From Isoetes taiwanensis (lineage: Eukaryota > Streptophyta > Lycopodiopsida > Isoetales > Isoetaceae): a stretch of 64,000 nucleotides of DNA. The notes beneath the pieces were generated by a model. That model was not told where the DNA came from and ran no database searches. It saw only the letters and a list, made by a program, of their open reading frames with translations. Numbering within the stretch: the stretch's first letter is position 1; each line of letters starts with the position of its first letter. Shown piece by piece: positions 23,862-36,384 of the stretch. The position numbers and the translations under genes were made by a program. The stretch is taken from the NCBI GenBank assembly GCA_021234155.1, contig JAJEKV010000017.1, positions 20,464,501-20,528,500 on the forward strand, written 5' to 3'.

Positions 23862-26562
23862 GTGGCGGGTTTCCTTCATTCATACGGAGGGAAAGTGATG
23901 TTCAAGACTCCAATATGCGTGGGCGTGCCATCAGACATCAAAGACAGCCCGGAAGCAAGGCAGACACTATGTAAGCTAACTAGGTACACACTATTGGAGC
24001 CCATTTGCGAAATTTATCACTCTTGTCTTTGCCATCCTGCGGTGAGAAGGAGTTTATATCCTTCTGGTCAGAGCGATGCGGTATGTGACCAGTTCTTGGG
24101 TATGAAGACCCGTAGGAGTGTATGCATTCTTGAAGGCTTTCCCCCCTCAAATGAGAGGTGAACTTCGGTGTGGGCATGTTTGACAATACCTAAAGCGGGC
24201 ATGCTTTTGAGGTGGAATAATGATCTAGTTAGGGTTTGTGGGGTGAAGGTATCGGAAATTGTAAGTGCAGCACCGGTGGAACAACATGACACCACATCCG
24301 GCCGAGGGGCTTCGGGCTTGAGAAGCATCCGGCGATACGAAAAGCGCAAATACACCTTCCATTCTCGTCCAGCCAAAGAAAGCATCAAAGCCTCAAAGAT
24401 AGATCGGCTAACAACCAATGAAGCCATCTTGAGGTATAGGAAGACCATGTGTTTATATGAGATGTTGTGAAATTCAGTAGGGATCAAGCTATAAACATCA
24501 GAAAGGATTTCTTAGCCATGAAATCGAGTGGCCAGGGACCACTTTTGTGTATGATATGTTTAGGCAACAATCTGAAGGGTAAAAAGAGTGCATCGGCTAG
24601 TCTTGCAAGGCGTCGGTGTATGTGAGAGCTTGGTACCTTGGTCTTGGGATTTCAAAGTCGAGGGGGTATCTCAAGTGGAAGGCAGAATTCGCTCCGGTGC
24701 TTTCGAAAAGGTGACATGGCAATTCAGGCCACGATGGCTGCGTCGGCGACCTTGGCCTCAGAGGCTGTTTTCCATGTTTGTGAAGGAAAATTGTGAATCC
24801 TTACCTCAAGTAGCGGGAGGAATGATGATGGGATTAGAAAGCGTGAGGAAGTTGCACGCTATGTTTTACGAAGACATGCATTCTCGAAGAGGTCAGCTAT
24901 TTGAGTGATGGCACTCCACGGGCAAGGCGGTATCTCGCAGGGATTTCATAGGGCGTGGGGCGTAGCTTCAAGGGCGTCGGTATTGCTAAGAAGAATGCAT
25001 TCTCAAATTGTGACACTTGCGAGGTTATCCGCCTGGTGTTGAAGACTAAGGATGAAATTTGAAAGGAGAATATTGCATGATCGGAGAAGGGCACATCGAC
25101 TAGAGCGACAATCATGTCGCACCCGATCTTGGTCATGGAGACTTTTATCCCACGGGCATCCTCGAGACTATGTATGTATCATTCGATAAAATGGATCGAG
25201 GCAAAACTATGATTCCAAAGTTGTTCGATTAAAGTGAAGTCTCTTTGGAGACTAGATAAGCTAAAGACCGTTGGCGGTGCACTTACCCCACGGCCATGGG
25301 AGAGGGTCTTTGTGGAAATTTTGCTTTGGATCGTGGTGGGGCGACTCCAACTTCCACGTAGGTTCCTTGAATAGTATTACGAAAGGTTGGGTTGTCTAAT
25401 GAGTTTTGAGGAGGCCATCTTGCCGCGATCCCGATCCTTGAGTCCACGATTGGGCAAGGGCCTTCGTGACACCAACTGCGCTAGCATCAAGTTGTCATTT
25501 ATGCGGGAAGAGCATCCCGTTGCCATCCCTCAACACGAGGGACCCTCATTGAAGCGCCTCCCTACGCCAAATTAATGTTGCAACTAGACAATGCATCCGG
25601 ACAAAACAAAAATAGAGTGCGTATTCTCATATCTTTCATACCTTGTATATACGGGTGTTTTCGAGGAGATTGAGTTAGGTTTTATGATGCCGGGCCATAC
25701 ACATGATGATATAGATGCTATGTTTGGTAATTTTTCATCTACCTTGAGGAAAGCCGAAGTGCTAACCATGCAGGAGTTGTTGTATGAATTTCATCGTGCA
25801 ATCTCAACAAGCCGATTGCCATATCTTGTTCATAAGGTTCAGTTGGAAGGGTTTCATAGAAGGGTATATCACGATGGGGAAGATAGATTGACGTGAGGTC
25901 TGCTTGAGCCTCGACCATTACATTTTGCTATGAATGGTGATTGGCACATCATGTATACCATAAGGCTCGTCCTCGTTAAGTGGATTGGCTACTGCTTTGG
26001 TGGAATAAGAATGTGGAAAGGAGAGGATGGAAAACCCCTAATGCCATCTGGAAATCCGAAGATGCTAGCACCTAAGAGCTCGGTGAAAGACATTGGTCAG
26101 CTCCGAAACAGTATCCATAAGCATATCCTCCATTGGGTTGCATGCTTTCGACGAACAAGAAGAGCACACACGAGAGCGGCCAAATATCTGGCTACAATTC
26201 TGGCGACAATTGAATATTGGATGGGACTATTGGAGCATCGGGTAACATCACCAACGTGGAAGGTCCTTACGAGGACTTTTGGCCGCGGACTAGGCAGGAT
26301 AGACTTGACGTACCTGATGTGGTGGCTGTAGTGGAGCCAATTGCAGCCATCACTCCACCTTATGTTGGTCCATTGAAGGATAAGCCCGTGCGAAATTCAA
26401 TCCTTTCAAAGGATTTGAAGAAGGGCATGTTTGTATTAGGCAGCGATGATGATGTCTTGTGCCCAACATGGCTAGGGTATGCTCTGGAGGAACCCCAAAT
26501 GGATGATAAGAAAGACAACCCGAGACTATCCGGGTGACTTGGTGGGAACTGTCCTGTTAGGA
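23862..26562 (+). pseudogene. DUF7869-like protein 2
   Basis: A second plus-strand copy. NAFSNCDTCEVIRLVLKTKD (about 25000-25060) matches the Cys-x2-Cys region of copy 1. FDKMDRGKTMIP follows at about 25182. LQLDNASGQNKNR is at about 25575. VFEEIELGFMMPGHTHDDID then runs on through AMFGNFSSTLRKAEVLTMQE (25650-25800), the best-preserved core of the three copies. The C-terminal tail includes MFVLGSDDDVLCPTWLGYAL (26425-26490). It is about 70-80% similar to copy 1 by eye only in the core. Frame breaks between the parts make it non-functional as read. No ParB-like partner is visible on the minus strand; only the palindrome array lies upstream. Confidence 0.6.
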
Positions 26563-27835
26563 ACCGGGTGTTCCCGATAACTATGTCAATTGTTGGAAGA
26601 AGAGATGGAGGCCGACCACTTTGCTAGTGGCCGCATTGAGATAGAGTATCGACTGCGGCTTGGGTCCTTGAATAAGAAGAAGCTACCAAACAACATCAAG
26701 ATTCCCACACTTGTTCTTTGAAGCATATGCGGCACTGGGGATGTATGTTAGTGTTATCGAGCGTCTCTTTTATAAAAAGTCCACAATTCAAGGTATTGTC
26801 CATATTTAATGAAAGCGTATGCTTATATGCATTGCCTTCATTAAGTTCAATGGTTATAAGCTAGCAGCTTGGCTAAAAGTTGAATGCTTTGTTAAGTGTT
26901 GATCTTAAGTAATAATTTTCATGGAGCTGGGCTTCTATATAATGTTTTGCTTGTTGGCTTATATATGTGGTCAGATCTGCAGCTTTAACTTCTATTGTTC
27001 TCTGTAGCTTTCTGCGAGCTTTCTTTATACGATAGTCGTTATTTTTTTTGCACCTTTGGGGGCCCATGCTTGTAACTATTTGTTGAGGAGGTTTGATATA
27101 TGTATTGCTTGGATCTTTTCAATGCATTGCATGTGCTTTGGGTTTATGGGTTTTTATGTTGTTTCTTGGGTGAGATCTGCGCTACAAGCTATTTATGGAG
27201 ATAAAAGAAAGATTTAACAATATATCTCTCTTTAAGCTGGAAGGAATTGCCTATATTGTTTGAAGGCTACCGTCAAATTGATGATGTCGAGTTTGTAGCC
27301 TGCAACATTTGGTCATCTTTATCAACATTTGCATTGTCAATTGTCTCGTCATTCCTTGTCCTTTCGGCCCTAAGCGACTTCTTGGCTTCTTCATTGATAA
27401 CTTTTTGTTCAACATCTTCTTTAAAGGATCCTCCTTCAACATTTCTTACAAGTTTTTTTTGGTGTTTATATAACCTCCTTGTAGCATGTATGTTTGTATG
27501 TATCTAGTTGATCACTCGTTTAAAATTTCAGAATAAAGAATTTATAAATCTCGAGCTTTTATACCATATGTAGAAGGTCATAAAAGGTAAGCATATACAA
27601 ATAATCTTAAAAGGCCGGACACGGAGAACAATGTGCTATACAACTTTGTGGAGAACAATGCACTTATACAACTTTGCCATACAATTATATTAGGTATATA
27701 AGTGTGTCTGGAGCTCCATGATGCCCAACATTTTCCAATATAGACCCGGGGATTCACCTATATCTAATCTGGATATGCCATGCATTAAAAGGGTAGGCAA
27801 AAATCCTTAATGTACATGTGGAGAACCCTTGAAAA
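26563..27835. other. No gene seen
   Basis: AT-rich sequence. Open frames here are short and show no recognisable motif. Confidence 0.35.
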
Positions 27836-30800
27836 TCTTATATTATAATGTTATTGTGTAAGTGTTGGACCCGACCCTAATTTGGGCATTTTGAGATGAT
27901 CGATGACATCAGCGTGGGAGAATTTTTAGCCCTTCGACCTTTAAGCCCTTTGCCGAAGTTCGGGTTATAGAAGTGGAGCTTCCTCTCCATGACGATTCAT
28001 GTATGTCCTTCCTCTAAAACCGAGGTTTTATTTTGGATACAAAGTAATTCGGCACCATGCATGATAATTCTGTATGTCCTCAGGGAATGAGGTTTACGAA
28101 AAACAACGTATTCGCACCATGCATGATGAGAATGGTGGAACAATTCTCAACAAATTTTTGTTAGGCTGGATATGCGGCAATCCTCCCAACTCTTCAAATC
28201 CATTTTCATCTTTGAGGCTTAAAGAAGTTCGATAAGCTTTACGCACATTGGCGTGGTGGCCGGATCGGTTGTGGCTAAAATACCGGATATATGGTGAAAT
28301 TTGTGGGTATAAATATACGCATGCATGATTCAGGTTATTACGGCAAGGCTCCGGCATGGGCTTTTAAACCGTTTACATAGGTCGGGCTGCATCGGTATGT
28401 ATCAAAAGGTTTACTTATTTGCTCTGTTAACATTGATGCAAATGCTATATACCTTTGCGATTGCAAGATCGAGAGGAACGGACTTTTTTTGCCGGTATGG
28501 TAGAGAGCATGAGCCATTCTTCCCTCTGCTCCCTTCTGCGGAAAATATGAGGTACTCTATGATGAGGATTGTTCTAATGGGTCTTCTCGATTAACGGGGT
28601 TTGATGTTGTTTAGGCAAAAAGGAATGACAAAAGGATCGGACTTTGGATTGGAAAAACCAATAAATATTGCAATATAGAGGTTGAATCACGAGGCGGGTA
28701 GATCCTTCCTTTTTATTCATTATGCATCTGATTTTCTACCTTCACATTATAGAAGGATTTCAATTTTCATTTTCGTTTAAGATTCCACCATTTACATCGT
28801 GCTTGGTGCGCCTAGGCAATAAAAAATCTGCTCCTTTGGAGTGTCCTTTCACTTCTCTTGTAATTACGGTGTCCCTTTTTTTTTTTTTTTTAAGTGATGT
28901 GAAATGTGAGAATTCTTTGGAAGCGGGTAGAACCATAGCCCAAAAGTTATAGCTTTCTCAAGCAACAAAAGTTCTTCTTTCGAATATCATTAAATAAAAA
29001 ATGGGTGCTTTCTAATTAGCGTGAGGCTCCTTCGGGGAGAAGCAAAAGAGGAACTAGCTCAGATTCACGGCGGCTATGGATCTAACTCGTCGGTAGCGAC
29101 TATGGGTGTTAAAATTGGCCCATGATATGCTTCTCCCTTCTTTCTTTGCTCAAGCATCTTAGACCCATTCATTCTTCTCCCAAACCCAGGTTGCATTCTT
29201 GAATTTGGTGATGGAACATTGGATTATGTACATTTGCTTAAACTTCAAACACAGGACATGAGAAGGAAGGCGTGGATAAGGGCTTTCCATTTGACTGAGA
29301 AATACTTACGCATTATTTGTCCATTTAACTACCAAAGGAACTTCAAAAGGCTTCAAAAAGGTCCTTTTTGTTCTTGATGTTGCAAACACATTTGGGATTT
29401 CTATTGTTGCAGCCACTGTTTAATATTATTGCATGCTTCCCAAAAATCGTATTCAAGGGCAACTTTTAATCCCTCGGACTCTTATGCCTTTCATGTTTAT
29501 ATACGTTTTATAGCATTCTATTTTTGCTTTTGATGTTTATGCAGCGATCTAAGATCTGTTTTGCGTTTGTGTAGAAATGACATCTAATCTTTGATGCAAA
29601 GATGCCTTCTTTGGTGGATCTTTCATAAATCTTTGTTCTCGGGCTCCTATTTACGATGATATAATTGCCATAGAAAGGTATAAAACAGATCCTTTTTCTC
29701 TTATAAATGTCTTGACCTTTTACTAATTTCTTATAGTTACCCGGGTTGCTTGACAATTTGTCATATTCATCAAATGCATAATTAGTTGTTGGTTATGTTC
29801 CATATTTTTTATGCACTATGTCACAAATTAAGAAGCAAGTTCATTTCCCCATCTGCATGTATATGTATATCTATATCTTAGCTTCATAATTATTTTCTCT
29901 CTTTTATTATCTTTGCATAATCACGCCTCTTTTTTGTACCGTTTGCACAAATCTGAGGTTTTAGCTTCAAAACAATTATGGTTTCAAGCTTTATGTCTGC
30001 GAGAGATCATGAAGGAACAAGGTAATCGTACACCTCGGCATCAAGTTCCTCTTTTAAAACTCTATACATGTTTGTTCTTGATGGCCCATGGTGGTCTAGA
30101 CTTAGTTGTTGTATGCAATTACATTGTTCTCTGCATTGCATGCCATAGCATTGTCTTTGATGTTTGGTTTCCTTGGCTATTTGGCACACATACTCAACAA
30201 AAAGCGACTACTACTATTGTAATCTTGCATGGTCTAATGGTGCTTATGCAGGTTGGTCGGTCGAGTGGCATTTATCATGTTCTATATTTTGCGAGGAAGC
30301 GCCTTCAAGTTTACGGTGAACCTAAGTTGAAACTTTTTGGATAACGCATATGACATTTATGCAATGGCAATCCATTTGTGTATTTCTTATCTATCATCCA
30401 TGAATGTAGGAAACACCTTTCATAATTGTTTCCATAGACATATTCAGAGGGATGAGTTGCCTCGAAAACAAAATTTACTTCTCTAGGCGATACTTCCTCT
30501 CAAGTACATATTGATATGGACAATAATGCTTGGTCATGTAAACTTATGGTTTTATAGAACAAGGCGACATGCCATAGATCGTATGGTTGAGCTTGGCCCA
30601 AATATTGATGCATGCGAGACGGATGATTGCAAATTAAAAAAGCGTTGCTATGAGGGCACGCAAATCAAGCGGCGGTCTTGACTCCATAATATCTTGATTG
30701 AGAAATCTGGAGCAATATCCAACATATATTTATTCTGACAAGTACTTCGTCTAACATTGCCTAGCTGATTTGATTTTTTAGGCCTACATTGGATGTGCAT

Positions 30801-33508
30801 ATTCCAAAGTTGAAGGGGCGAAATGAGGGACGATGGTGCGGGTGCATATTTTCTTGATGTCATATTGAATATGTTGTAGCAAACATGCAACCTTCTCCTG
30901 TAATTCTCATTAAGGGTGATATATAAAATACAAAGCGAAAGAGACATCAAAAGTAATGTTTTAAGACAGAGAAAATGTAATGTTGCATAAAGAAAGCTAC
31001 TTGAGAGTTACATTCTTCATATATTAATATTCAAAGCTTGGATGAGCTTGGATGATGCTAAGATGATGAAGCTTCTCATGGTGAACACAAACTTCAAGAA
31101 AAAGAAATGTATGGTTTTCTTCTCCATACAAAGGGGTAATGTGCTTGCCTACGCCATTTCTCTGAATAATCTCTCTCTAAGGGCGCCCTAGCTTCCGGTT
31201 GAGCCACTCTAACTTTGAGCGGATGGTTTCGTTTCTCGCATTAGGGGTCACTCTGAAAGCACCACCTAATGTACCGGTATTTGGATGCACAAAAATGCTG
31301 TCGTGTGTAGAAGCCACACACTCTTCGCCAAAGGCTTAAGAAAAAACTGAGTAATGATAAGCCACACACTCTTCGCCAAAGGCTTAAGAAAAAACTGAGT
31401 AATGATACTTGCATTTAGTCGTCTTTGACAAATTACTCATGATGCTAAGTCAGGCTTAAACATCAAGTCAAAGATTACATTAAAATACCATATATATTTT
31501 CTCAATATTAGAAGCACATCTTTCCTCCAAGTAAATTGTGCATGAGTGCTTGAGTATCTCTGAGATGTGCAATTTGCCCTTCGTTCTCGACTTCGAAAGG
31601 GCTATTCCATCCATTTTTCTTTTCTACAACATTATGCATCATGATTTGTTGAAAAGAAGATCGGGTTTGGAAGGGTTTATAATGAGCTTATGGTTCATGT
31701 GTCATCACAAAATATCAGAAACGGTTTATAATGGGTTATAGTTCATGTGTCACCACCGAGTGTGGATATACATACTTGGATATTTTTCCAGAGATGCCAT
31801 GAGCACCATGTAGTGAAGTAAGAATTCAAATATTGCATTTTTGTTTTATTCAATATCACCATGAAAATTGATTTGGCATTTAAAATGTTGTAAATAGGTA
31901 TTTAAATATGCTAATGGCTATTTGAAGCATCATCATACCTTACGAATTTCTTATGCAAACTTAGTAATGCATCATTTTTGTACGTTTGTTATGGAATCAT
32001 CTAGCATATTTATAATGGCATCATCTAGCATGTGTTGAAGTTGCTTATATATATGTGCTAGATTCTTCTATTTTGTGCTATGTGGCCTTCAATATGACAT
32101 GGCGATATGAATCCTAGAAGAGTGATATAAAGTTGCTATGATACTCCTTATCATTGTAATATTCCAATAATGTGCCCCTCAACTTCAATTAAGTTTGTAT
32201 AGTAATGTGCCCCTCAACTTGGAAGATTTAAGTGCAGTAGAAAACACTGCGTGCAGTAAAAAAAATTAATTTTTTGCCGGTAGAAACACATGCGGGACAT
32301 TAGCGCAACGGCTGGCACACGTTTACTAAATAAATATTTTTTGTCTTTTCGGGTTTTACGTGGCGGCACCATAGATATTATCGTCTATGACTATGGGTCT
32401 ATCTTTTGTGAAAATGTAGGTCTGCCATCACAAACTATGGAAATTGATTAATGAATAGTTGCAGCGAAGATTATGGGCAATGCATGACAAATGGGTGATT
32501 AGGTAAGAGCACTTTAGTTTTTGCACCACTGTAACACCTAATAGTATTTGAATCCTACTCTTTATTTCTTCAATCAGTGTTAATTCTTACAAGGCAATAC
32601 CACCATGCCCATTAATGTGACTCAAATGTGGATGCGGTTGTTCAAATTCGTGAGACAAAAATTCTAAATCCAAATGTAACATGTGCAAGGACAAGATGCA
32701 TCCATTTCACAAGCCTTATGAGTATTAAAGAAGTTAAATCATAATGTTCGTAGAAGCTCAAGTGGTTTTTTAGAACTTCAAAGTTACGCCATTTCAGATT
32801 AGTTCAGGCTAAAGATGTTGATTGATGCACCATCCCAACTTTCTTGAATAGAACATTGACTTATTGCATCACTTATTTTATATCTACTTATTGGAAGCTT
32901 GATACACTTAATTTAACTTTTAGAATTCTTTATTTGAGTATGACCAATGCAAAACCAAATTATGCATTGAAGGTGTTAAAATTCCATGGTAAAATAACAA
33001 AAATATAAGAGCATTATCATACCAACCTATATACCCCTGCATAATCACTTAGTGAAATGACATTTACAAGAACCACTCTAATCATCTTGAATTTACAAAT
33101 GCCTCCATTCTAGATCACAAGCTATATAATATCGTTATACCAAACAAACTGGCCTAACATTGCTATGCAATTCTCCTATTGTCAAAATTGGACAATAACA
33201 TATGCAAACCTAAACATTGCGCATCAATGTTGGGCACCATTCCTAAGAACTTATATTATTCTTGATCACTTGAAACAACACTTAGTGTTGCCCATATGGA
33301 AGTGTCAACTATGATGTGAAAATAGTTAGATTAGAAGGGGTTCCGTTTAAATTCGTGGAAGTTATAATGGATGTATATGTACAATTTTAGTAGCTTAATA
33401 TTGCGCTAGGACTAGATGGATAGTAAGAAAGATCTTGATTTTAGTGCAAAGGCCCCATTGACCTTATATTGCCAACATATGCCCAACAACGCTGGGCACC
33501 GTTACTAG
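27836..33508 (+). mobile_element. Possible large Helitron C
   Basis: TCTTATATTATAATGTTATT after A (27835), then GTAAGTGTTGGACCC and CCCTAATTT, matches the start of Helitrons A and B. The first compatible 3' end downstream is GCCCAAC-AAC-GCTGGGC (33481-33497) with CTAG at 33505-33508 followed by T. Pairing these ends is a guess, because one of them could belong to a different copy. Between them I recognise no replicase and no host gene. The interior is AT-rich, with a perfect 48-base direct repeat at 31311-31406. Confidence 0.4.
31311..31406 (+). repeat. Perfect 48-bp tandem duplication
   Basis: Two adjacent identical 48-base units beginning AAGCCACACACTCTTCGCC. Perfect identity implies a recent duplication or an assembly stutter. 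Confidence 0.9.
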
Positions 33509-33773
33509 TATTAGATAACGTACATGCTTAATAGTCCAAAACCCATCTCTTTTCATACATATTCGTACCAGAAGCTAAAAAAAAACCCTTATAGCCTAGT
33601 ATAACTCACATGGTTTCGATTTCAAAAGAATCTCCTCCTCCTCATGCTATACGTCCACTTGCACACCTACACCTATACTTACACTGCTGCCACTGCTAGC
33701 GTCTTTTAAAATAGCAACCATAACTGCACAAATGAAGGCATAATCTATGCCATTTTCTACCCAAACACATCTA

Positions 33774-34411
33774 TCACTGGAGAACCGACCTTTTGTCTTC
33801 ATCTGCTACCACATAAAACCAAACATTAATGCCTTTTATGCAATTGGAGAACTCACAGAAGAAACAACCTTGTACCTCGGCAACCATGTGGTCAGTTCGG
33901 CCCCGAAAGACTAAGACCTTAGATCCACTCTCCTTTGCTCTAAAATCAGGCTCATCTTTATGGGTGTTGTGGGTCTTGGGAGCCACGAAAATATGCAAGG
34001 ATGGCTTAAAGAGGCCCGAGGATTTGATGGTAAAGAGCCTGTTAGCAGGATCGATTCCGTTTCCAGAGTAAGCTTCCCATTTACCCTGTACTTAGCCATC
34101 AGATCTTAGCAGCGAATTGAAGACAGTAATTGCAATGAGAGGGATTTAGCAGGAAGAATCGAAGGGCTTACGTTTTTTCGCAGCGTGAGGATGGGCTTCT
34201 CTTCTGCATCACAGAGGATTTCCGAAGAGCCCGAGCAACAGGTGGCGGCAGTCTCCGTTTGTAGAAGAAGCGCTCCATTAGTTTCGTCGTGGATTAGAAG
34301 GTTTTGGTTGGAGCGACGTGGTGCAGAAGTGATAAGGAGGGAGACGGATTCAGATCTGCAGAATTGGAGGCCTGCGACTGGGCTTGGAACTGCTTCTTCG
34401 TTCTCCGCCAT
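33774..34411 (-). CDS. LURP-one-related (LOR) protein, two exons
   Basis: Exon 1 is 34411-34172, with an ATG at 34411; another in-frame ATG is 7 codons upstream. It ends LTLRKN at a GTAAGC donor (34171). Exon 2 is 34085-33774 after a TAAGTACAG acceptor, and phase is kept. The product is about 183 residues, close to the usual size of plant LURP-one-related proteins (tubby-like beta-barrel fold, some linked to defence). The exon 1 core reads NQNLLIHDETNGALLLQTE and EKPILTLRKN. Exon 2 opens GKWEAYSGNGIDPANRLFTI then KSSGLFKPSLHIFVA, the typical order of the family, with FRAKESGSKVLVFRG later. The last 30 residues diverge from what I expect. No stop or frame break: the only well-preserved spliced gene here. 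Promoter on the right (TATATATA at 34603-34611). Confidence 0.78.
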
Positions 34412-34594
34412 GCCCAAAATTATGCCCTGCAACCGGTATTTAGAAGCGCAGTGACGTTCTTTCCATCTTCCTTCTCAACGACCGCATCAGCGATTTTACT
34501 GCATTCGGCATGACCTTGACCCAACATTCGGCTGGAAGTTTCAGCGATTTTACCGCATTCGGCTGGAAGTTTCCCTCCGTGACCTTACCCATTG

Positions 34595-34620
34595 GAGCCC
34601 CGTATATATATCGCCCACTT
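34595..34620 (-). promoter_or_regulatory. TATA box of the LOR gene
   Basis: On the minus strand GGGCGATATATATACGGGG lies about 190 bases upstream of the ATG at 34411. Between them a GATTTTAC(T/C)GCATTCGGC phrase occurs twice (about 34490 and 34543), together with a duplicated ATTCGGCTGGAAGTTT. Confidence 0.5.
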
Positions 34621-34637
34621 TATTGGCTCCCGAAACC

Positions 34638-34960
34638 AAGTTCGCGAACCAAGTGGGTTCGCCCAGGCGAACCCGGAAAATTTCGCCACAGGCGAACAGC
34701 CAGATTTGCTGGGCGGCTGGCGGGAGCCTCGCGGGCGGGGGGGTCGGCGTGGCCTTCCTACGGGTTGGCACAGGCGGAACCAGGAACCGGGGAAGTTTGG
34801 GAGGCTTGTTTGGTCTTGGCGGGGGCTTGAGTACGGCGGCCCGGCGGCCTACCGGGTTCGCTCGGGCGAACCAGAGGCTGAGATGCGGCATTTGCAGGGG
34901 GTCAGCAGGGTAATGCGGCGACATCCGGGCTGAGCTACCGGTTCGCTTAGGCGAACCAGT
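34638..34960. repeat. GGTTCGCC/GGCGAACC palindrome cluster
   Basis: Five related palindromes: GTTCGCGAAC (34640-34649), GGTTCGCCCAGGCGAACC (34656-34673), TTCGCC..GGCGAA (34682-34697), GGTTCGCTCGGGCGAACC (34855-34872) and GGTTCGCTTAGGCGAACC (34940-34957). They lie in a GC-rich island just upstream of the LOR promoter. Open frames through the island are compositional. Confidence 0.7.
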
Positions 34961-34974
34961 GCAGTGTGTATCTG

Positions 34975-36380
34975 AGGTACGGTGATGGGTGGATGGGGTG
35001 GACGGCTGGTGTCGGCAAATCACCGGGTTCCGTGAGCCCGTGAGCATCGGGCCCATGGCAAATCCTATCATATGCCTGTTAAATCCTATTCTTACATGCA
35101 AATGTGCTTTTTACATTGTCGCCCTCCAATTTTGGATTGTTTTTGGGGTGGGTTTTGCTTTTCACTTTCTGCAACAGGATAAATTTCGCAGGGACAGATT
35201 CATGGAGAAGCATTACAAAATCACGAAGCAAGGCATGGAGCTGTGGCGCTAGGCCTGTTAGCTGCCGAGAATCTGGCTTGTAGTATTTATGGTGGGGCGG
35301 TGTTTCATGTTGGTTGATTGTCACTAGTTCTTTGTTTGGTTTTGCTGTAAGTCTCAGTTAAAGACTAGTCTTGCCATCAATAATCCCCTCTAAATTTTTT
35401 CCCTTTTATCAGAAGCTCGCACAACCCCTTTGCTAAACCCTCACGGCCCTTTGCTTTACGCTCTACTTTTGTTTTCGATTCTACTCTATCGTTTGTCCAT
35501 TTTCGTAGTCACGTAACTTAGGGTCTTGAATTATAGTCTTATCCTAAACAATCCCATTGTATTCCGCGAGTATTACGTGGATCTCTCATAGTGGAATCCT
35601 TATCGCGATTCGTCCTCCCAACCGGTCACTCATAATCACACGGAATTCAGATATCTATTTGAGCACTCTACATTTATCCGCGAGGAGACCATGTCTAACC
35701 CGGAGGCGATTCCCGGTCGGCATGGATGGCGTCCCTTGCCATTTGGCTGTGAGGCTGGCCGGGATGTCGGACGATCGGTATTGTCGAATGGTACCCCAAC
35801 TAGCACCGTCTTATCCCGCTAGGTATGTTTTGTGTGCTTGTTAACCGTATTTGTTTTGTGGCGGGGAATACCATGGCATTTGGTGCCAGTGCGCGCAGTC
35901 CGTCACTGTTGAGAGCGGTCGGCCCACACCGCTTTGCCCGGTGGATTTGGTACCTGACACACGGGTGTACACACTATGTGGACAAGAGTCGGGTAGCGAC
36001 CCGGATTTCGGGATTGACCCGCGATGGAGCTTGGGGCCACCATCAGAGCCACCATGCAGATCAATGGTGGCCCCTGCACGTAACATTAGGGCGAGGGGTG
36101 CAACCCCATTCTGCAGAGAGAGTGGCGTCCGAGCGGGAGAGGGCTGCAAAACGTCGAGAAGTGGCCCTCCCCTGAGCCACCACGTCCCCTAGCCCCGCCA
36201 TCCAATGGGCGGCTAGCAGCAAGCCTGCTCCGGCCTCGTCCCACACCACCTCTCCCAACCACACCCCCTCGTGCAACTCCACTCAGCTGCACCACGAGTT
36301 CTCTTTGTTGCCTCGAGAACGAGGAGGAATCCGGGTCCCCTGCATAAGCACCCGCAACCCCTACCACATCACAAGCACCA
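34975..36380. other. GC-rich intergenic segment, no gene recognised
   Basis: Several overlapping open frames occur at 35557-36367 on both strands because GC is high. None carries a motif I know. Confidence 0.3.
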
Positions 36381-36384
36381 TGTG

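Noticed and set aside
29913-30344. 143-codon plus-strand frame inside the possible Helitron C
   Set aside because: Hydrophobic, AT-driven composition with no recognisable motif or splice context; kept as unassigned sequence.
33221-33246. Another Helitron 3' end
   Set aside because: The hairpin arms do not pair well and the CTAA is followed by G, not T.
34550-35101. Overlapping open frames in the GC island on both strands
   Set aside because: High GC lowers stop frequency; no motif, and they run through palindromic repeats.
35557-36367. Possible gene in the GC-rich segment
   Set aside because: Several frames on both strands are open at once, none with a start context, splice logic or known motif that singles it out.
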